Made by a program: the position numbers and the translations under genes. Below are positions 1 through 12,089 of a stretch of DNA of 64,000 nucleotides, in pieces. The stretch is from contig CANNZV010000841.1 in the NCBI GenBank assembly GCA_947561585.1, positions 124,001 to 188,000 of the forward strand, given 5' to 3'. The notes under the pieces were generated by a model, which was given only the letters and a program-made list of their open reading frames with translations, was not told the DNA's origin and did not search any database. Positions within the stretch are counted from its first letter, which is position 1. Each line of letters starts with the position of its first letter. The DNA is from Caprella mutica. Lineage: Eukaryota > Arthropoda > Malacostraca > Amphipoda > Caprellidae.

Positions 1-423
1 TACCATTAATATTTTATACGAAAAAGCGTTCTACAATAATATAATAATATTTTATAGATATAATTTAGTTGGATAATCACAATATAATAAAACTATTGCT
101 TCAATTATTCATTATTGGTGATTATAACTTTCTCAACTTCAATCTACAAATGAGACAAATTCTCGTCATATTCTATTAAATTCTTCGTAAAGATTATTTA
201 TCAACTTACTTAATTCGAGATTATTATATTGTAATAACTGATCATTATATAATAATTTTCTACCAAGTTATTGTAATATTTTGGTAAAATTTAGAAATAA
301 TAATGAAAAATTATTACACGGGTTAATTTACAGGCCACGCAATTTTCAAGTAAAAAAATTGAATTATATATATATGGAGAAATAAATATATAGGTATTAA
401 TAAGACATCAAATAAATGTCTGC

Positions 424-1195
424 CGGTAAATTCCCCCGTGGAAAGTTCCACGCCGAAAGTTCTTCTAGGATGATTCCACCGGCGTTAAACTTAACTTGCG
501 GAAAATTCCACCATGGAAGATTCCACCGTTTTGAAAATATATTATGTATATATAGTTGTAGTAGATATTTTTTATCTTAGATTCAGTGGAATGATGATAT
601 GAAATGCATAGTCTGAGTGATTTATAATAAACTAGCAAATCTTTCTTTGAAATATAAACCTTTATTTAATCCTCTCTATTAAATATTCAACTTATAATCG
701 TGGCTTGAGAAATATAGCTTCTAATGCAATGATTTAAATAAAATATGGTTTAAATTATGGCGATGAATGATATATACAAAATATAATTTAAGTAACAAAA
801 TAGAATACTTATTTTGAGTTTTAAATGTATGCATGTAGTTATTATAATGAAGAATTTTATTGTTAAATTTACACTATTTTTTAAACCTTATAGTAAAATA
901 AATTAATTTACATTAAAACTTATAAAAAAGATAAACTCGTACGAATCGTTACATCCGTCTCTATTTTCTAAGGTTAGTCTCAACTTATTCCTTAGGTCTT
1001 GAATTACAAAACCTATTCTCATAATTTCTGTACTATCTAACTAATAAAATGTTGTCTGGTTACCACTATAATCAAATTCTTTCAAATCAGTTTTATTTAA
1101 TGTTACACTTGATGTTAATGAAATCCAGATTATGCGGTGGAATTTTCCTAGTGGAACTTTCCGTGTTGGAATTTTCCGCGGGGGAACTTACCTAG
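424..1195. mobile_element. Non-autonomous element, family A, inverted termini of GGAAANTTCCAC-type units
   Basis: The left end (about 424-525) and the reverse complement of the right end (about 1135-1195) align closely. Both run from GGTAA-TTCCCCCG through successive GGAAA-TTCCAC units to ATTCCACCG. Each terminus is itself a short run of near-palindromic units (TGGAAAATTCCA type). The core of about 600 bp is AT-rich with no reading frame. The inverted ends and lack of coding capacity indicate a MITE or fold-back type element. No target duplication was resolved. The superfamily is unknown. Confidence 0.6.
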
Positions 1196-1439
1196 AACCG
1201 AAATTTGGTACACATTAGTTTTGTATACCAATATACTAACAACTTAACACAAAGTCAAATCTTCCCGTTGATTATGACATTCAAACTCATAAGCGTTAAA
1301 CAGTTTCAGAAAGTTTCAGCTTTGTAATTTGTCTATTTTTTATTAAAATATATCGATAATAATGAAACATTTTATTTCAGTACGTGCCAAATGTATTTTT
1401 TAGTTCCACCTTTTAACAACACCGATTTAAATTGAAATA

Positions 1440-1920
1440 TATATTAGTACATTTAAAAACATGAGTGATAGATAATATACATAAAATAAAATTTATGCAA
1501 CAAAATAATATCCTCATTTTCAACATATATATGTTTAAAAGAGAATCAACGGGATCAAAATTGTTGATCAATATAGAGCAGCGGAACTTTATTGTTGAAT
1601 TGAAACGGTTTAAATTTATTTAACATTTGATTGATTCATACCTATTTAAAAGATCGTTTGATCTGTCTATTATTTCGTATGCTCGTCTTAGCTTATCTCG
1701 CAGGCCAATTGACATATCATAACATATTCTTATAATTTCTTAACTTTTTAACTAATGAAATGTTGTCCGGTTACCACGAAAAACGCATTTCTCTTTAAAT
1801 CAGTTTCATTAAATGTTATACCTTCTGTAAATGAAGTACAATATTATGCGGTCGAATCTTCCGTGGTGGAATATTCCGTGATGGAACTTTTCAGCGGTGG
1901 AACTTTCTTGGTGGTCATAT
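1440..1920. mobile_element. Partial second copy of family A
   Basis: This stretch repeats, in direct orientation and diverged, the core and right end of the element at 424-1195. Shared landmarks are the segment around 1050-1130 matching 1755-1840 (both contain AATGTTGTC-GGTTACCAC and ATTATGCGGT) and the terminal TTCC/GGAA units at 1850-1915. No left terminus is seen, so the copy looks 5'-truncated. The 69-codon open frame across it (1755-1964) is not a credible gene. Confidence 0.5.
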
Positions 1921-2516
1921 TAGCTGATCATTACGACCAGTACATATTAGTTCTTTTAGTATAAAGTTGGCTAATTTATTTTAATTTTTATTAGTCTAAT
2001 TATTAATCAATACGTTGTGCACGAGAAGTCCATTCGATTTTCACTTCAATTAGAACATTAGTCCAACTCATCGATAACACTATTAAATTTCAATTAGTAA
2101 TGTCTATTACAAAATAGGTTGTAATTTTTATATTTTATAAGAACAAAAATAATTTCGTCATAAAATATATGAAATACGCTTGAACTTATTTTTGAAAGTG
2201 TTGGAATTAGTCATATGAGCACATTAAAGATTTTTATATTCATATTATGTTTTAGTATTAAACTGATCCACAATAATTGTAAATTTTCGTTGCAGTTATT
2301 ACCTTATTAATATAATTCAATTATTGTTATATTGCATATTCTGCTATAATTCTATTAATTTTTTATTATGACTAAAAACCATTGGCGACGAGAGTGAGGG
2401 GGTCATTCGTTTTTTTTATAGTTGTTCATACAACAATGCGGTGAACTTCATTGGAATTGGTGAATTAGTGAGTTTTGTTATGCCTCGTAAATTACGAGGT
2501 TTAGAGGTTATTAATA

Positions 2517-2692
2517 GGGTTGTAACAATATGCGTTTTAAATCATAGATCCTGAAAATATTATAGACGGATTGAATTAAAGACTATTGAACTGTTCTAAA
2601 CCAGCGGTATATAGTATTCGATACCATTTCGTTTTGTTTCGTCATATAATATTCCTAAGATCTATGATTTTAAACAAATATTGTCACAACCC
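2517..2692. mobile_element. MITE, copy 1 (TIR GGGTTGT-ACAATATG, TA target)
   Basis: A 176-bp element has terminal inverted repeats of about 35 bp (GGGTTGTAACAATATGCG at the left; CAATATTTG-TAAAATC in reverse complement at the right) and is flanked by TA on both sides. The TA duplication suggests Tc1/mariner mobilisation. There is no coding capacity. A second copy with the same termini and the same TA flanks lies at 11910-12084. Confidence 0.8.
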
Positions 2693-2945
2693 TATGTTAT
2701 TAGGCAAGGTAGCATGCACAATAATGCGAATTGTGTAATACCAACACGCATATTAAAATGTTCTATGTTCGATATTAAGATAATACCTGGAAATTATATT
2801 ACTACATTGATTGCTAATTAAATCATAATGCACTGAAGGGAATATCAAACCTAATAATTATACAGGAAGTCGCAGAAAAGGGTGTATCCAAATTTAAATA
2901 AGTATATGTCAACAACTAGTTATGATACGGTTTTATTTTAATGAT

Positions 2946-3170
2946 CATTTTGTTTCGTTAACCCTTCTCCATCTTCGGTTAAATTTTCATAAATTTCTAT
3001 TAATTTTTGTGAATTTTATTACGATTTTATAACGAATGGTCAGATTACTGACAAAGCGGTAAGTTCAAACATTAAAAAATATCTCTACTTTAAATTTTAC
3101 ATTCACATCCATCAATAAATCTATATGGAAATTTAACTGACGATGGAGAAGGGTTCAACAAACAAATTGA
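2946..3170. mobile_element. MITE with TIR containing AACCCTTCTCCATC
   Basis: The sequence AACCCTTCTCCATCTTCGG near 2960 reappears as its reverse complement near 3140-3155, and the match extends outward into a T-rich flank and inward to AAATTT-CATA. Arms are about 40 bp around a core of roughly 130 bp with no reading frame. It is a small inverted-repeat element of unknown superfamily. Confidence 0.65.
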
Positions 3171-3199
3171 TTCTTGTAAGAAAACTTTATCTTTCGTAA

Positions 3200-3245
3200 T
3201 GTCCAGTTGGGTACACTTTTTTTCTGGGACACCCTGTGTAGCAGT
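3200..3245. mobile_element. Mariner-type terminus fragment
   Basis: The string TTTTTTTCTGGGACACCCTGTG resembles the outer ends of insect mariner-like elements, which commonly finish in GGGACACCCTGTA. No partner terminus was found nearby, so this is at most a solo end. It is a weak call from recalled family signatures. Confidence 0.3.
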
Positions 3246-4119
3246 TAAAAAATAATATGTGAATATAATTTATCTTTAATGACTTTTATCACCCAATAAA
3301 ATTAGACAAAAATACATTAGGTTCTAGCAATTCACAGTTTGCATGCAGTGTGCCGTAGGGAGTGATGTGTGTAATGCAAAGAAATATATGGCCATTATAT
3401 TCTTTGTTAATTGCGATGAAGTATGTTCTTCTCCAAACTTAGTAACGCTGTTACAAATTCTCATAAATGTAAATATTGTAACGCATTCCATACCAATGAT
3501 TTAAAAGGAGATCGATCAATAATAAGAAACTTCAAATTTCAATTTTTCCACTCATCTTATCTTTTTGCTATGTCTACTGAGAATATTTTTTTGATATTAT
3601 AATGAGGTATGTTTATCACAGTTGGCGTAAATTTTTTATAAATTTTAATTTAAAAAGATCGGGTAAAAATATTCTATATTTTAAACTTAATATTACAGAA
3701 TTTCTATTATCTGATTATCAATAATATTTCTATTCATACATACCCAATAAATTGTTTCCTTATTTTTATTTTTTTTGTAGGTGGTTTGCCAAGAATATCA
3801 ATTTTTATGAGCTCATGATTGATTTAATTATCTAAGTTGTTTAAAATCTACATTGTAAGATTTTTAATGAATATTTTACCACCTCTGTCGTTAAATTTAT
3901 ATACTCTATTACTATATTATTATCGTCATTATTCAAATAATAACTAAGCTATAATAAATCAGAAGGCAAGGACCAGAAATGCGGATAGTTGAAATACACA
4001 AATATTGATACCATTAAGAACACGTTATTCTATTGGGTTGTTACACTCTACATTTAACAGCTCTATTTGATCCAAATAAAACTTTATATGATCGAAGTGA
4101 ATTTTATTTTGTTCAATGT

Positions 4120-5605
4120 GAAATAGAATATGATTCGTGTGAAATAGAATATGATTTGTGTGAAAATGAATATGATCCATGTGAAGTAGAATATGATTTG
4201 TGTGAAATAGAATATGATTTGTGTGAAATAGAATATGATTTGTGTGAAATAGAATATGATTCGTGTGAAATAGAATATGATTTGTGTGAAATAGAATATG
4301 ATTCGTGTGAAATAGAATATGATTCGTGTGAAATAGAATATGATTTGTGTGAAATAGAATATGATTTGTGTGAAATAGAATATGATTCGTGTGAAATAGA
4401 ATATGATTTGTGTGAAATAGAATATGATTTGTGTGAAATAGAATATGATTCGTGTGAAATAGAATATGATTTGTGTGAAATAGAATATGATTTGTGTGGA
4501 ATAGAATATGATTCGTGTGAAATAGAATATGATTCGTGTGAAATAGAATATGATTTGTGTGAAATAGAATATGATTTGTGTGGAATAGAATATGATTCGT
4601 GTGAAATAGAATATGATTCATGTGAATTGGAATATGATTTGTGTGAAATAGAATATGATTTGTGTGAAATAGAATATGATTTGTGTGGAATAGAATATGA
4701 TTTGTGTGAAATAGAATATGATTTGTGTTAAATATAATATGATTTGTGTGGAATAGAATATGATTTGTGTGAAATAGAATATGATTTGTGTGGAATAGAA
4801 TATGATTTGTGTGAAATATAATATGATTTGGGTGAAATAGAATATGATTTGTGTGGAATAGAATATGATTCGTGTGAAATAGAATATGATTTGTGTGAAA
4901 TAGAATATGATTTGTGTGGAATAGAATATGATTCGTGTGAAATAGAATATGATTTGTGTGAAATAGAATATGATTTGTGTGAAATAGAATATGATTTGTG
5001 TGGAATAGAATATGATTTGTGTGAAATAGAATATGATTCGTGTGAATTGGAATATGATTCGTGTGAAATAGAATATGATTCATGTGAATTGGAATATGAT
5101 TTGTGTGGAATAGAATATTATTTGTGTGAAATAGAATATGATTTGTGTGAAATAGAATATGATTTGTGTGGAATAGAATATGATTTGTGTGAAGTAGAAT
5201 ATGATTTGTGTGGAATAGAATATGATTTGTGTGAAATAGAATATGATTTGTGTGGAATAGAATATGATTTGTGTGAATTGGAATATGATTCGTGTGAAAT
5301 AGAATATGATTTGTGTGAAATAGAATATGATTCATGTGAATTGGAATATGATTTGTGTGAAATAGAATATGATTTGTGTGAAATAGAATATGATTTGTGT
5401 GAAAATGAATATGATTTGTGTGAAATAGAATATGATTTGTGTGAAATAGAATATGATTTGTGTGAAATAGAATATGATTTGTGTGGAATAGAATATGATT
5501 TGTGTGAAGTAGAATATGATTCGTGTGAAATAGAATATGATTCGTGTGAAATGGAATATGATCCATGTGAAATAGAATATGATTTGTGTGAAATAGAATA
5601 TGATT
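4120..5605. repeat. 21-bp minisatellite, about 71 units
   Basis: The unit GAAATAGAATATGATTTGTGT is repeated about 71 times without a length change, apart from point variants (GGAATA, GATTCG, GAATTGG, GAAGTA). Because 21 is a multiple of three and the unit lacks stops in several frames, long frames result on both strands. On the plus strand the frame (heptad EIEYDLC) is broken by stops near 4729-4740 and 4818. On the minus strand a 513-codon frame (4025-5566, heptad HTNHILF) runs unbroken from an ATG and ends in about 30 non-repeat codons. No promoter, splice site or domain supports a gene, so I treat it as satellite DNA and flag the minus frame in the findings. Confidence 0.95.
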
Positions 5606-5692
5606 CTCTCTATACCATTCTCGATAGTTCTCTCAGTTAGATTATGTTTTATATAACTTTTGTGTTATTAATTGGCGATTTGATCAGATAGA

Positions 5693-5795
5693 TATAAGAT
5701 ATAACCAATTGGGTATAAGATATAACCAATTGGGTATAAGATATAACCAATTGGGTATAAGATATAACCAATTGGGTATAAGATATAACCAATTG
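5693..5795. repeat. 21-bp tandem repeat, 5 units
   Basis: Five nearly perfect copies of ATAACCAATTGGGTATAAGAT follow directly downstream of the larger array. The unit has the same 21-bp length but an unrelated sequence. It contains the palindrome CCAATTGG. Confidence 0.9.
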
Positions 5796-5899
5796 AATAA
5801 AGTTATCAAATGTTTTTCCTGTGAATGTTCTAAGTAAATTTCAAGGCTGACCATAATATAATCATTAAATATGATAAGATAAGAAATAATCATTACACA

Positions 5900-7200
5900 A
5901 ATTTCAATCTAGATTTAATTCAAACCCCATTATTTACTGTTAAGTGTCTTAATTGACGATATAATTAATATCTTTTCATTAGTTTAATGCATAATATTAA
6001 CTGAACTATTGTATCAATAAAACACTAATCATAGTGCAATAATCGCACATTATCTATTTTCTCTATAATATATCTCAATAATAATACTAATCATAACACT
6101 ACAACACATTGAGGAATTAATGTAATCGGAATACAGAGAACTGACATACCTTGTTTTTTACCTCTTCATTCTTATAGAATGAAGAGGTCTTACTAATAAT
6201 AGACTGGGATGGCAAATACATTTGTTTTCATCAACAATGATAGTTTATGAATATCATGACTGATATATTATTTAAGAGAAAAGTAATGCCACCATTTTAG
6301 AATATATCAGTCAGGAACGTATTATGAAGTTTTTTTAATCTGCATTAATGTGTTCTAACATCAGAAAAAAAGTAATTACAATCGTACTCTTTTATGAAAC
6401 TTGGATTATATGATAATGAACATTGAACTTATAATTGAAATTTAGTTTGATATCGATATATTCTACTACCAATTAATAGTATTTTCTTAATAGATAATAG
6501 TTAACATTATCGACCTTGTGTGGTTCTAACTCCTTTAGTTTTATTATTATTTGCTAAATCATACAATTACTTTTCTAAAGTTTAGAACTTGGAAATATGC
6601 AACCAAATCTACATATCATTTAATTCCACATATATGGAAAAAAATTATTATCCAATCGCTGAAACTAAAATTATCTCCATTGGTAATTAACGATATAATG
6701 TGACCAAAATACATTAAAATTTAAATGATTCACAATTACTGGAACCGTATTAATATGCGGTAAATTATTCAGGTCTCTAAAAATTTTCACAAAACATTAA
6801 ATATCACTTTTATTATTAATGTATGAAAACTTATTTATGACACAATGTATGACGCTTTGTATAACACAACTTATAATGTTTTATTACTATTATTTCATTG
6901 TATTGTCTTTTAATCTATATGTATTTATAACACTCAATTGCCTTTGTCTATTGTTTAGTAATTTGTAATGAATGGTACATTGTTATAATTTCAATAAGAA
7001 ATGGATAAAGTTTCAGATTGGATATCAAGAAATCTCATCGTTTGTATTGGCTATGCATTTGACCTTAATTAATTTTTTTGTTGAAGAAAAGATAAATGAA
7101 GCTTGTATCGCATATCTATAGTGTTCTGTGAGCATGGCTTACTGGATTCAATTACATCTAGGAATTGAGTTAGACATTGAGTTAGACAAAAAAAGTATTA
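5900..7200. other. AT-rich stretch without a recognised gene
   Basis: No open frame of useful length, splice-bounded exon or RNA gene is visible. The only structure I noted is the short hairpin at 6160-6188 (arms ACCTCTTCATTCT / AGAATGAAGAGGT, 3-nt loop). Confidence 0.5.
6160..6188. repeat. Perfect 13-bp-arm hairpin
   Basis: ACCTCTTCATTCT is followed after TAT by its exact reverse complement. The context is AT-rich with no gene close by, and no T-tract follows that would suggest a terminator. It may be a relic of a palindromic element. Confidence 0.7.
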
Positions 7201-7209
7201 TAATTATTA

Positions 7210-7465
7210 TTAGCTAATAAAAATATGAAATACAGTTATTATTGATTACTAATTTGAAGCTAGGTGAAGCTAATCGAAGTGATTCAACCTCATGAACTTA
7301 TATTAATTTGAGCACTGTGATCACTTTTATCATTCGAGCAATCATTTTTTCGAGCAATTGTTTTTCGAACAATGGTTTTTGATCAATTGTGTTTCTATCA
7401 ATTGTTCATTCAAGCGATTGTTTTTAAAAGCAAATTTTTCGAGAAATTATTTTCAAACAGTTGTG
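7210..7465. mobile_element. Terminus of family D element (TTCGAGCAATTG units)
   Basis: At 7310-7465 a run of degenerate units of about 15 bp (TTCGAGCAAT-, TTTTTCGAACAATG, TTGATCAATTG) follows about 100 bp that also occur, inverted, at 63840-63940 (shared GAAATACAGTTAT and TTAGGTGAAGCTAAT-type strings). This is therefore one end of a dispersed element whose other copy closes the window at 63720-64000. The opposite terminus of this copy was not found, so it may be truncated. Confidence 0.5.
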
Positions 7466-9225
7466 TCAAAACACTTGCCATTTAGTTAATCTGTATAATT
7501 CCAATTATTAATCTTTTGGCATACGGGATTTTTTGTATCTTCACTGTGCCTCTTCAATTAATTCCCAATTAGTTGTTCGCCTCCACATCCAAATTTGAAA
7601 CCGGAATTATCCACAATCTTTCATTTGAACCTTGATATATGATTCAATTAATGTATGTCATCAGTTTTATTTAATAATGTGCATTAGGAAGCATTGAAGA
7701 AATATAATTTTGAAAAAATATAAAAAAATTCAGAAATATGAATATTTTTGAAAATAAGGTAGCACTTCAAAAATGAATTTTATTCTCACTTGAATTTTTT
7801 ATGTAGCGTTTTTAAGATAATTTAAATAAGAAAATAAGTTAAATTTAAAATAGTCATTATTTTCGAGTCAATGACCGAATGCACGAATAATACAGGAGAG
7901 TTGTATAATCCTTACATTTCATGATGATGCAATGTATTAATATGAAAAAATACGGATATCCTCACAAAGAAACAAATAATTTTTATATTTTTTTTGGACA
8001 TTAATTTTATTCTATACATTGAGTATCCTATATATCTACAGCTATGGATATCCCTACAGGCATTATCTGATAGATAGCTCTAATCGTTGTGAATGGTCCC
8101 CTTCATCACAGGTACAATTTGGGTCCTTCCTGTGGTTGATTAATAACTGATTGATGGGATACGCTAGAGCGAAGACTACTAAACAGAGGAAAAATATTTC
8201 ATATCGTTCCATATGTTCCAATGACAAGAACGTATGGTGCATTTTCTTGAGGTCTTAGATATTCTTAAGGAAAATTTATTTGGAATATTGACTATGAAAT
8301 TTTGTTTTCAGTTTAATTGAACTGATAATAAATTGATGTATACTTATAGATGGAAATTATTTATTCTTATTATTATTAGATCAATGTAATCTGCTTTTCA
8401 CTGATATAATGGAAAAGTCTTATAAATTCATATAAACAAATAGTTTTCAATAACTAGTTGGTACGTAGTTACTGGTATCCAAATATATAGTTTAATAATT
8501 TATAACAACTGTAATTTATACTATTTCTTTTTGATAAGTTAATTAAATTAATATAGAAAACGGTTAATAAATTACTTGATTTAAGTTACTGTTAAAATTG
8601 AGGACTTTTGGTAAATATTGATCGGTTAATTTAATGATTTAGGTAATTATTAAATCTTTAGTGGATTAAGAATGTATTTATACTTTATAAGTTTAGGTTA
8701 TTTGTTCAAATGATGTTTACTGTATAAATGCATATGTGACTTTGTCAAGAATTACCTATAGGTCCTATAATTACTGCTAGAGGAACAATGAAGGATCCTT
8801 TTTACAGAGTTACCTTATATACTTCCTCCCACTATTGAAGAGTTTGAAAGCCTTTTCCAATTTCGAGTAGTTACTGTTAATTTTCTTTAGAAATTCCTTT
8901 TCTTTCTGAAATAGTTGAAACACATTATAAGATTGACTATTTCCAATGGATTCGGTGTTACTGAATAGAAATATTAGTTACATTCTGAGTATTTTCCAGC
9001 GTTTTTTATTGACGAATAAGACATGTGCTTTCCATTTAAGTAACAGTATTCCAATATTTTAATTATATGAATACATTCTCTGACATTATTTATTATTATA
9101 CAGCGTACAATCATATACCACGCTTTTATTACGTCTCAGACTTAAAACTATCGAATAAATGTGGCACTTGTTTTGCATTTATTTTTACTGGTATGAAAAA
9201 ATATTTGGAGGTATATTAGTAATTC
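7466..9225. other. AT-rich stretch without a recognised gene
   Basis: I saw no coding exon, tandem array or clear inverted repeat in this stretch. Stops are frequent in all frames. Confidence 0.5.
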
Positions 9226-9369
9226 GGTTGAACGTTCTCAGTTAAGATGTTTCCGCCACAGGTGGAATGATAATTATATGGTACTTAATATACGTTATTT
9301 ATCATACAATCATTTTTAATCTCTCCACCTGCATAAATTACGGCGAAAACAGCTTAACTGAAAACAACC
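9226..9369. mobile_element. Small inverted-repeat element (about 144 bp)
   Basis: GGTTG-TTCTCAGTTAAG-TGTTT-CGCC at the left is matched by the reverse complement of GGCG-AAAC-GCTTAACTGAAAACAACC at the right, and a second inner match is GGTGGA/TCCACC. There is no coding capacity. It is a probable MITE of unknown superfamily. Confidence 0.6.
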
Positions 9370-9989
9370 AATCAAATTAAAAAAAGTTACTCCTAAAAGA
9401 TTTTTTTCAACCAAGAGTTAAAAAATCGAGACATGTTCCCCACTTTTTCGATGGTCATAAGTATTATATCCCGTAATAAGTGAGAGGAAAGTCTGTAATG
9501 TGCAATAAAGAATGGAAAAATTCCACAATAATATAATGGAATTTAATCGACTCCTTCAGTTAAATTGGAATGATCCTCGTATATCAATATATTGTGATAT
9601 TGCTATAAAGAAAGAAAAATATAGTATAGTTTGAAAGTTTTCCGATTGATTTGATTAAAATCGAACACTTAGCTTGATTAGGTATAATTATTTTATTAGT
9701 TAATTTAGAGCCAATGACGAAATAAGCATCTGATAGCTAAGAAAATGATCAAAATTTCATCCTTTCGTGATTATGGGTATTCTCCAATTTTTTTGAAACT
9801 TGTTGAGACATATGTACTTAGATAAACTTCTATGTATATATGTTTAATTATTGTTCTAACCTTGTTTGTTCAATATTTTTTGTATGTACATATATATTAA
9901 ATTTGAAGTTTTAATAGTTTATGTCTTTAATTAAATATTCTTTCCTTACATTTATAAATTTTAACTATTTGATTTCTTAATTCATTATG

Positions 9990-10400
9990 TCACATATATG
10001 AGCTACCTCGTTGCGCTTTTTCCTGTTGTCTATATTCAAACCAAATTGAACGCGCAACGAGTTAGCTTCAAATCTTAACCTTTGTTTCTGAGGTTGTCCA
10101 AGCAGGCTTAGGTAACGTCAAACAGCTGATGCTGATACAGGCTAGTTGTCTCCATAACACCTTATCTATAACAACTTTCTTAACATCTGTCTATGGGAGA
10201 CTAGCCCCAACATGTTTGGCTAAAGTAGACAGGAGGGCCATCTCGGTTACCAGATGAGGCATGTTACATTGCACTAATTAACCTGACACCTGACACTGGA
10301 AGTGACACTATGGACTAGGACCCGGTCACTAGGGGACGGGCATGACATGAATGATCTGTTCGAGATTTCGGTGCAACTGATTCGCATGGCGCAACATTTT
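9990..10400. repeat. GC-richer island with 16-bp inverted repeat
   Basis: AGCTACCTCGTTGCGC (about 10001) is matched by GCGCAACGAGTTAGCT (about 10050) around a 35-nt spacer. The following 330 bp are markedly richer in G and C than the surroundings and contain no long frame. Composition and the inverted repeat suggest an old transposable-element insertion, but I cannot name the family. Confidence 0.4.
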
Positions 10401-10589
10401 GTTTTTGAATTTCGAATTTATTATGTTTGCGTATACATTTCCATTCATATTAAGATAATAGACTGTGCTCCAAATTAAAAATAAAAGGCAACTGGGTGAC
10501 TCATTTTATGTATATCATAATTTCTATTGTTAAAATTTGCTATCATTTCTAAAAATTCCGAACTGTGAAACTCCCGGTTTCTCACTTCT

Positions 10590-10870
10590 AAATTTCTATC
10601 AAAACTAAATTCTATTGTTAATTCTATTAAATTCTAATTTGAGATCTTCTAAATTCTAAATTGAAGTCTTCTAAATTCTAAATTTAAATCTTTTAAATTC
10701 TAAATTTAAATCTTCTAAATTCTAAATTTAAATCTTCTAAATTCTAAATTTAAATTCTATAGATTCTATATTAAAGTCATCTAAATTCTAAATTGAAATT
10801 TTCTAAATTCTAAATTCAAATCTTTTAAATTCTAAATTGAAATCTTAAAATTCTTTATTAAATCTACTGC
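10590..10870. repeat. Degenerate ~22-bp tandem repeat (TTCTAAATTCTAAATTTAAA)
   Basis: About ten imperfect copies of a unit close to CTTCTAAATTCTAAATTTAAAT occur in a row. It is pure AT-rich satellite-like DNA and carries no frame. Confidence 0.85.
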
Positions 10871-11215
10871 TGTTAAAATTCCATACTAAATTTTAATTCT
10901 GATAAAATATGCAACTAATTTTTACAGTCCATAAATTAACCTTAATCTTCTAGTAATACACTTTTAATATTATAATTTTCTATTTAAATTATTTATTACC
11001 CACAGTCACTGTTGCTGGTGCTGAGTTCTGGTATCGTCATTCTTCACGGGGACTAATCTATGTCACAACGCTAAAAATAATATCATGAACTAAAGTTCCA
11101 ATTGTTCATAGATAACTAATACAATTATAGGTTTTATTAAAAACATTCATTTATCCCTTATTCAGTGTTTTGTTTATAGGCTATTTTTCAGTACACACAT
11201 TGTCAATAACGAATA

Positions 11216-11449
11216 TTGATTTCAATCTACAATTTTGGATTAGTGAGAAAGAGATCGAGTCTCAGAGATCTGTTTGACACAGTTACGACATTCTATAAAC
11301 ATTTCACTTTGAAGAGGAATGTAAATGAAGAAAGAACTTCTGCTATCAAAGTGATCGAAATATTCAATATATTTCTTTATTTTACACTTCATTGGGGCCC
11401 AATTGGTCGATATTGCATCTTCATGTGGCTAAAAACCAGTGAGGAATGA
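11216..11449 (+). CDS. Hypothetical exon-like frame, possibly a chemoreceptor fragment
   Basis: A 77-codon frame contains a charged segment (SSLRDLFDTVTTFYKHF) followed by a hydrophobic one (VIEIFNIFLYFTLHW) and then GPIGRYCIFMW before a TGA. The mix of charged helix and membrane-like segments resembles insect chemoreceptor exons, and a pyrimidine-rich ACAATTTTGGATTAG could act as acceptor near 11239. There is an in-frame stop just upstream, no partner exon was recognised, and no family motif is present. It may equally be chance; I do not assign a function. Confidence 0.2.
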   Translation: MISIYNFGLVRKRSSLRDLFDTVTTFYKHFTLKRNVNEERTSAIKVIEIFNIFLYFTLHWGPIGRYCIFMWLKTSEE

Positions 11450-11909
11450 TGTCGAATATTTAGAAAGGACGTAAGATATTTTCAATGTGAAGCAAATGTA
11501 TTTAGAACCTTTTTAAAACTAATTTATTTACATTTAATTCATCTCATATGACACGATAGAAAAGCATTCTATTAGACTTTGTAAAATAAAAAGATCAAAA
11601 AATTTGAAGCGTCTCAGAACAAAGGAAAGGAGAGTTAAAATAAACTGAGAAAACGATTGAAAAATCGCTAATAAATAACTATAAAATTAGTTAAACTGCA
11701 AGCGACATTTTAAAGTTTATATCGAATAGGTTTGCTTGTAATTGCAAAGGAATTGTGTGCATTGACATCAAGTCAAAACAAATGTGAATAAAAGCTAAGC
11801 ACTCTTTTCAACGTTCCAACTGTCTCATTAAAAAATGTAACTTAGAAATTGCAAGATCTGAAGATAGGATTGAAAAGAGGATAACTCAGTTGAGAATATC
11901 TAATAACTA

Positions 11910-12084
11910 GGGTTGTGACAATATGCATTTAATATCATAGATCCTGAAAATATTATAGACTGAGAGAAATAAAGAGTATTGAATAGTTCTAATTCAGCGG
12001 TATATAGCATTCGATACCATTGTATTTCGTTTCGTCCCAGATATTCCTAAGATCTATGATTTTAAACGCATATTGTCACAACCC
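11910..12084. mobile_element. MITE, copy 2 (same family as 2517-2692)
   Basis: A 175-bp element begins GGGTTGTGACAATATGCA and ends in its near reverse complement, with TA on both flanks. Core strings (TCATAGATCCTGAAAATATTATAGAC, GCGGTATATAG-ATTCGATACCA, split across positions) match the copy at 2517-2692. Confidence 0.8.
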
Positions 12085-12089
12085 TACTA

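Noticed and set aside
4033..5640. Plus-strand frames EIEYDLC (232 and 270 codons) as genes
   Set aside because: They are pure 21-bp repeat, broken by stops near 4730 and 4820, and the commonest unit variants change their residues.
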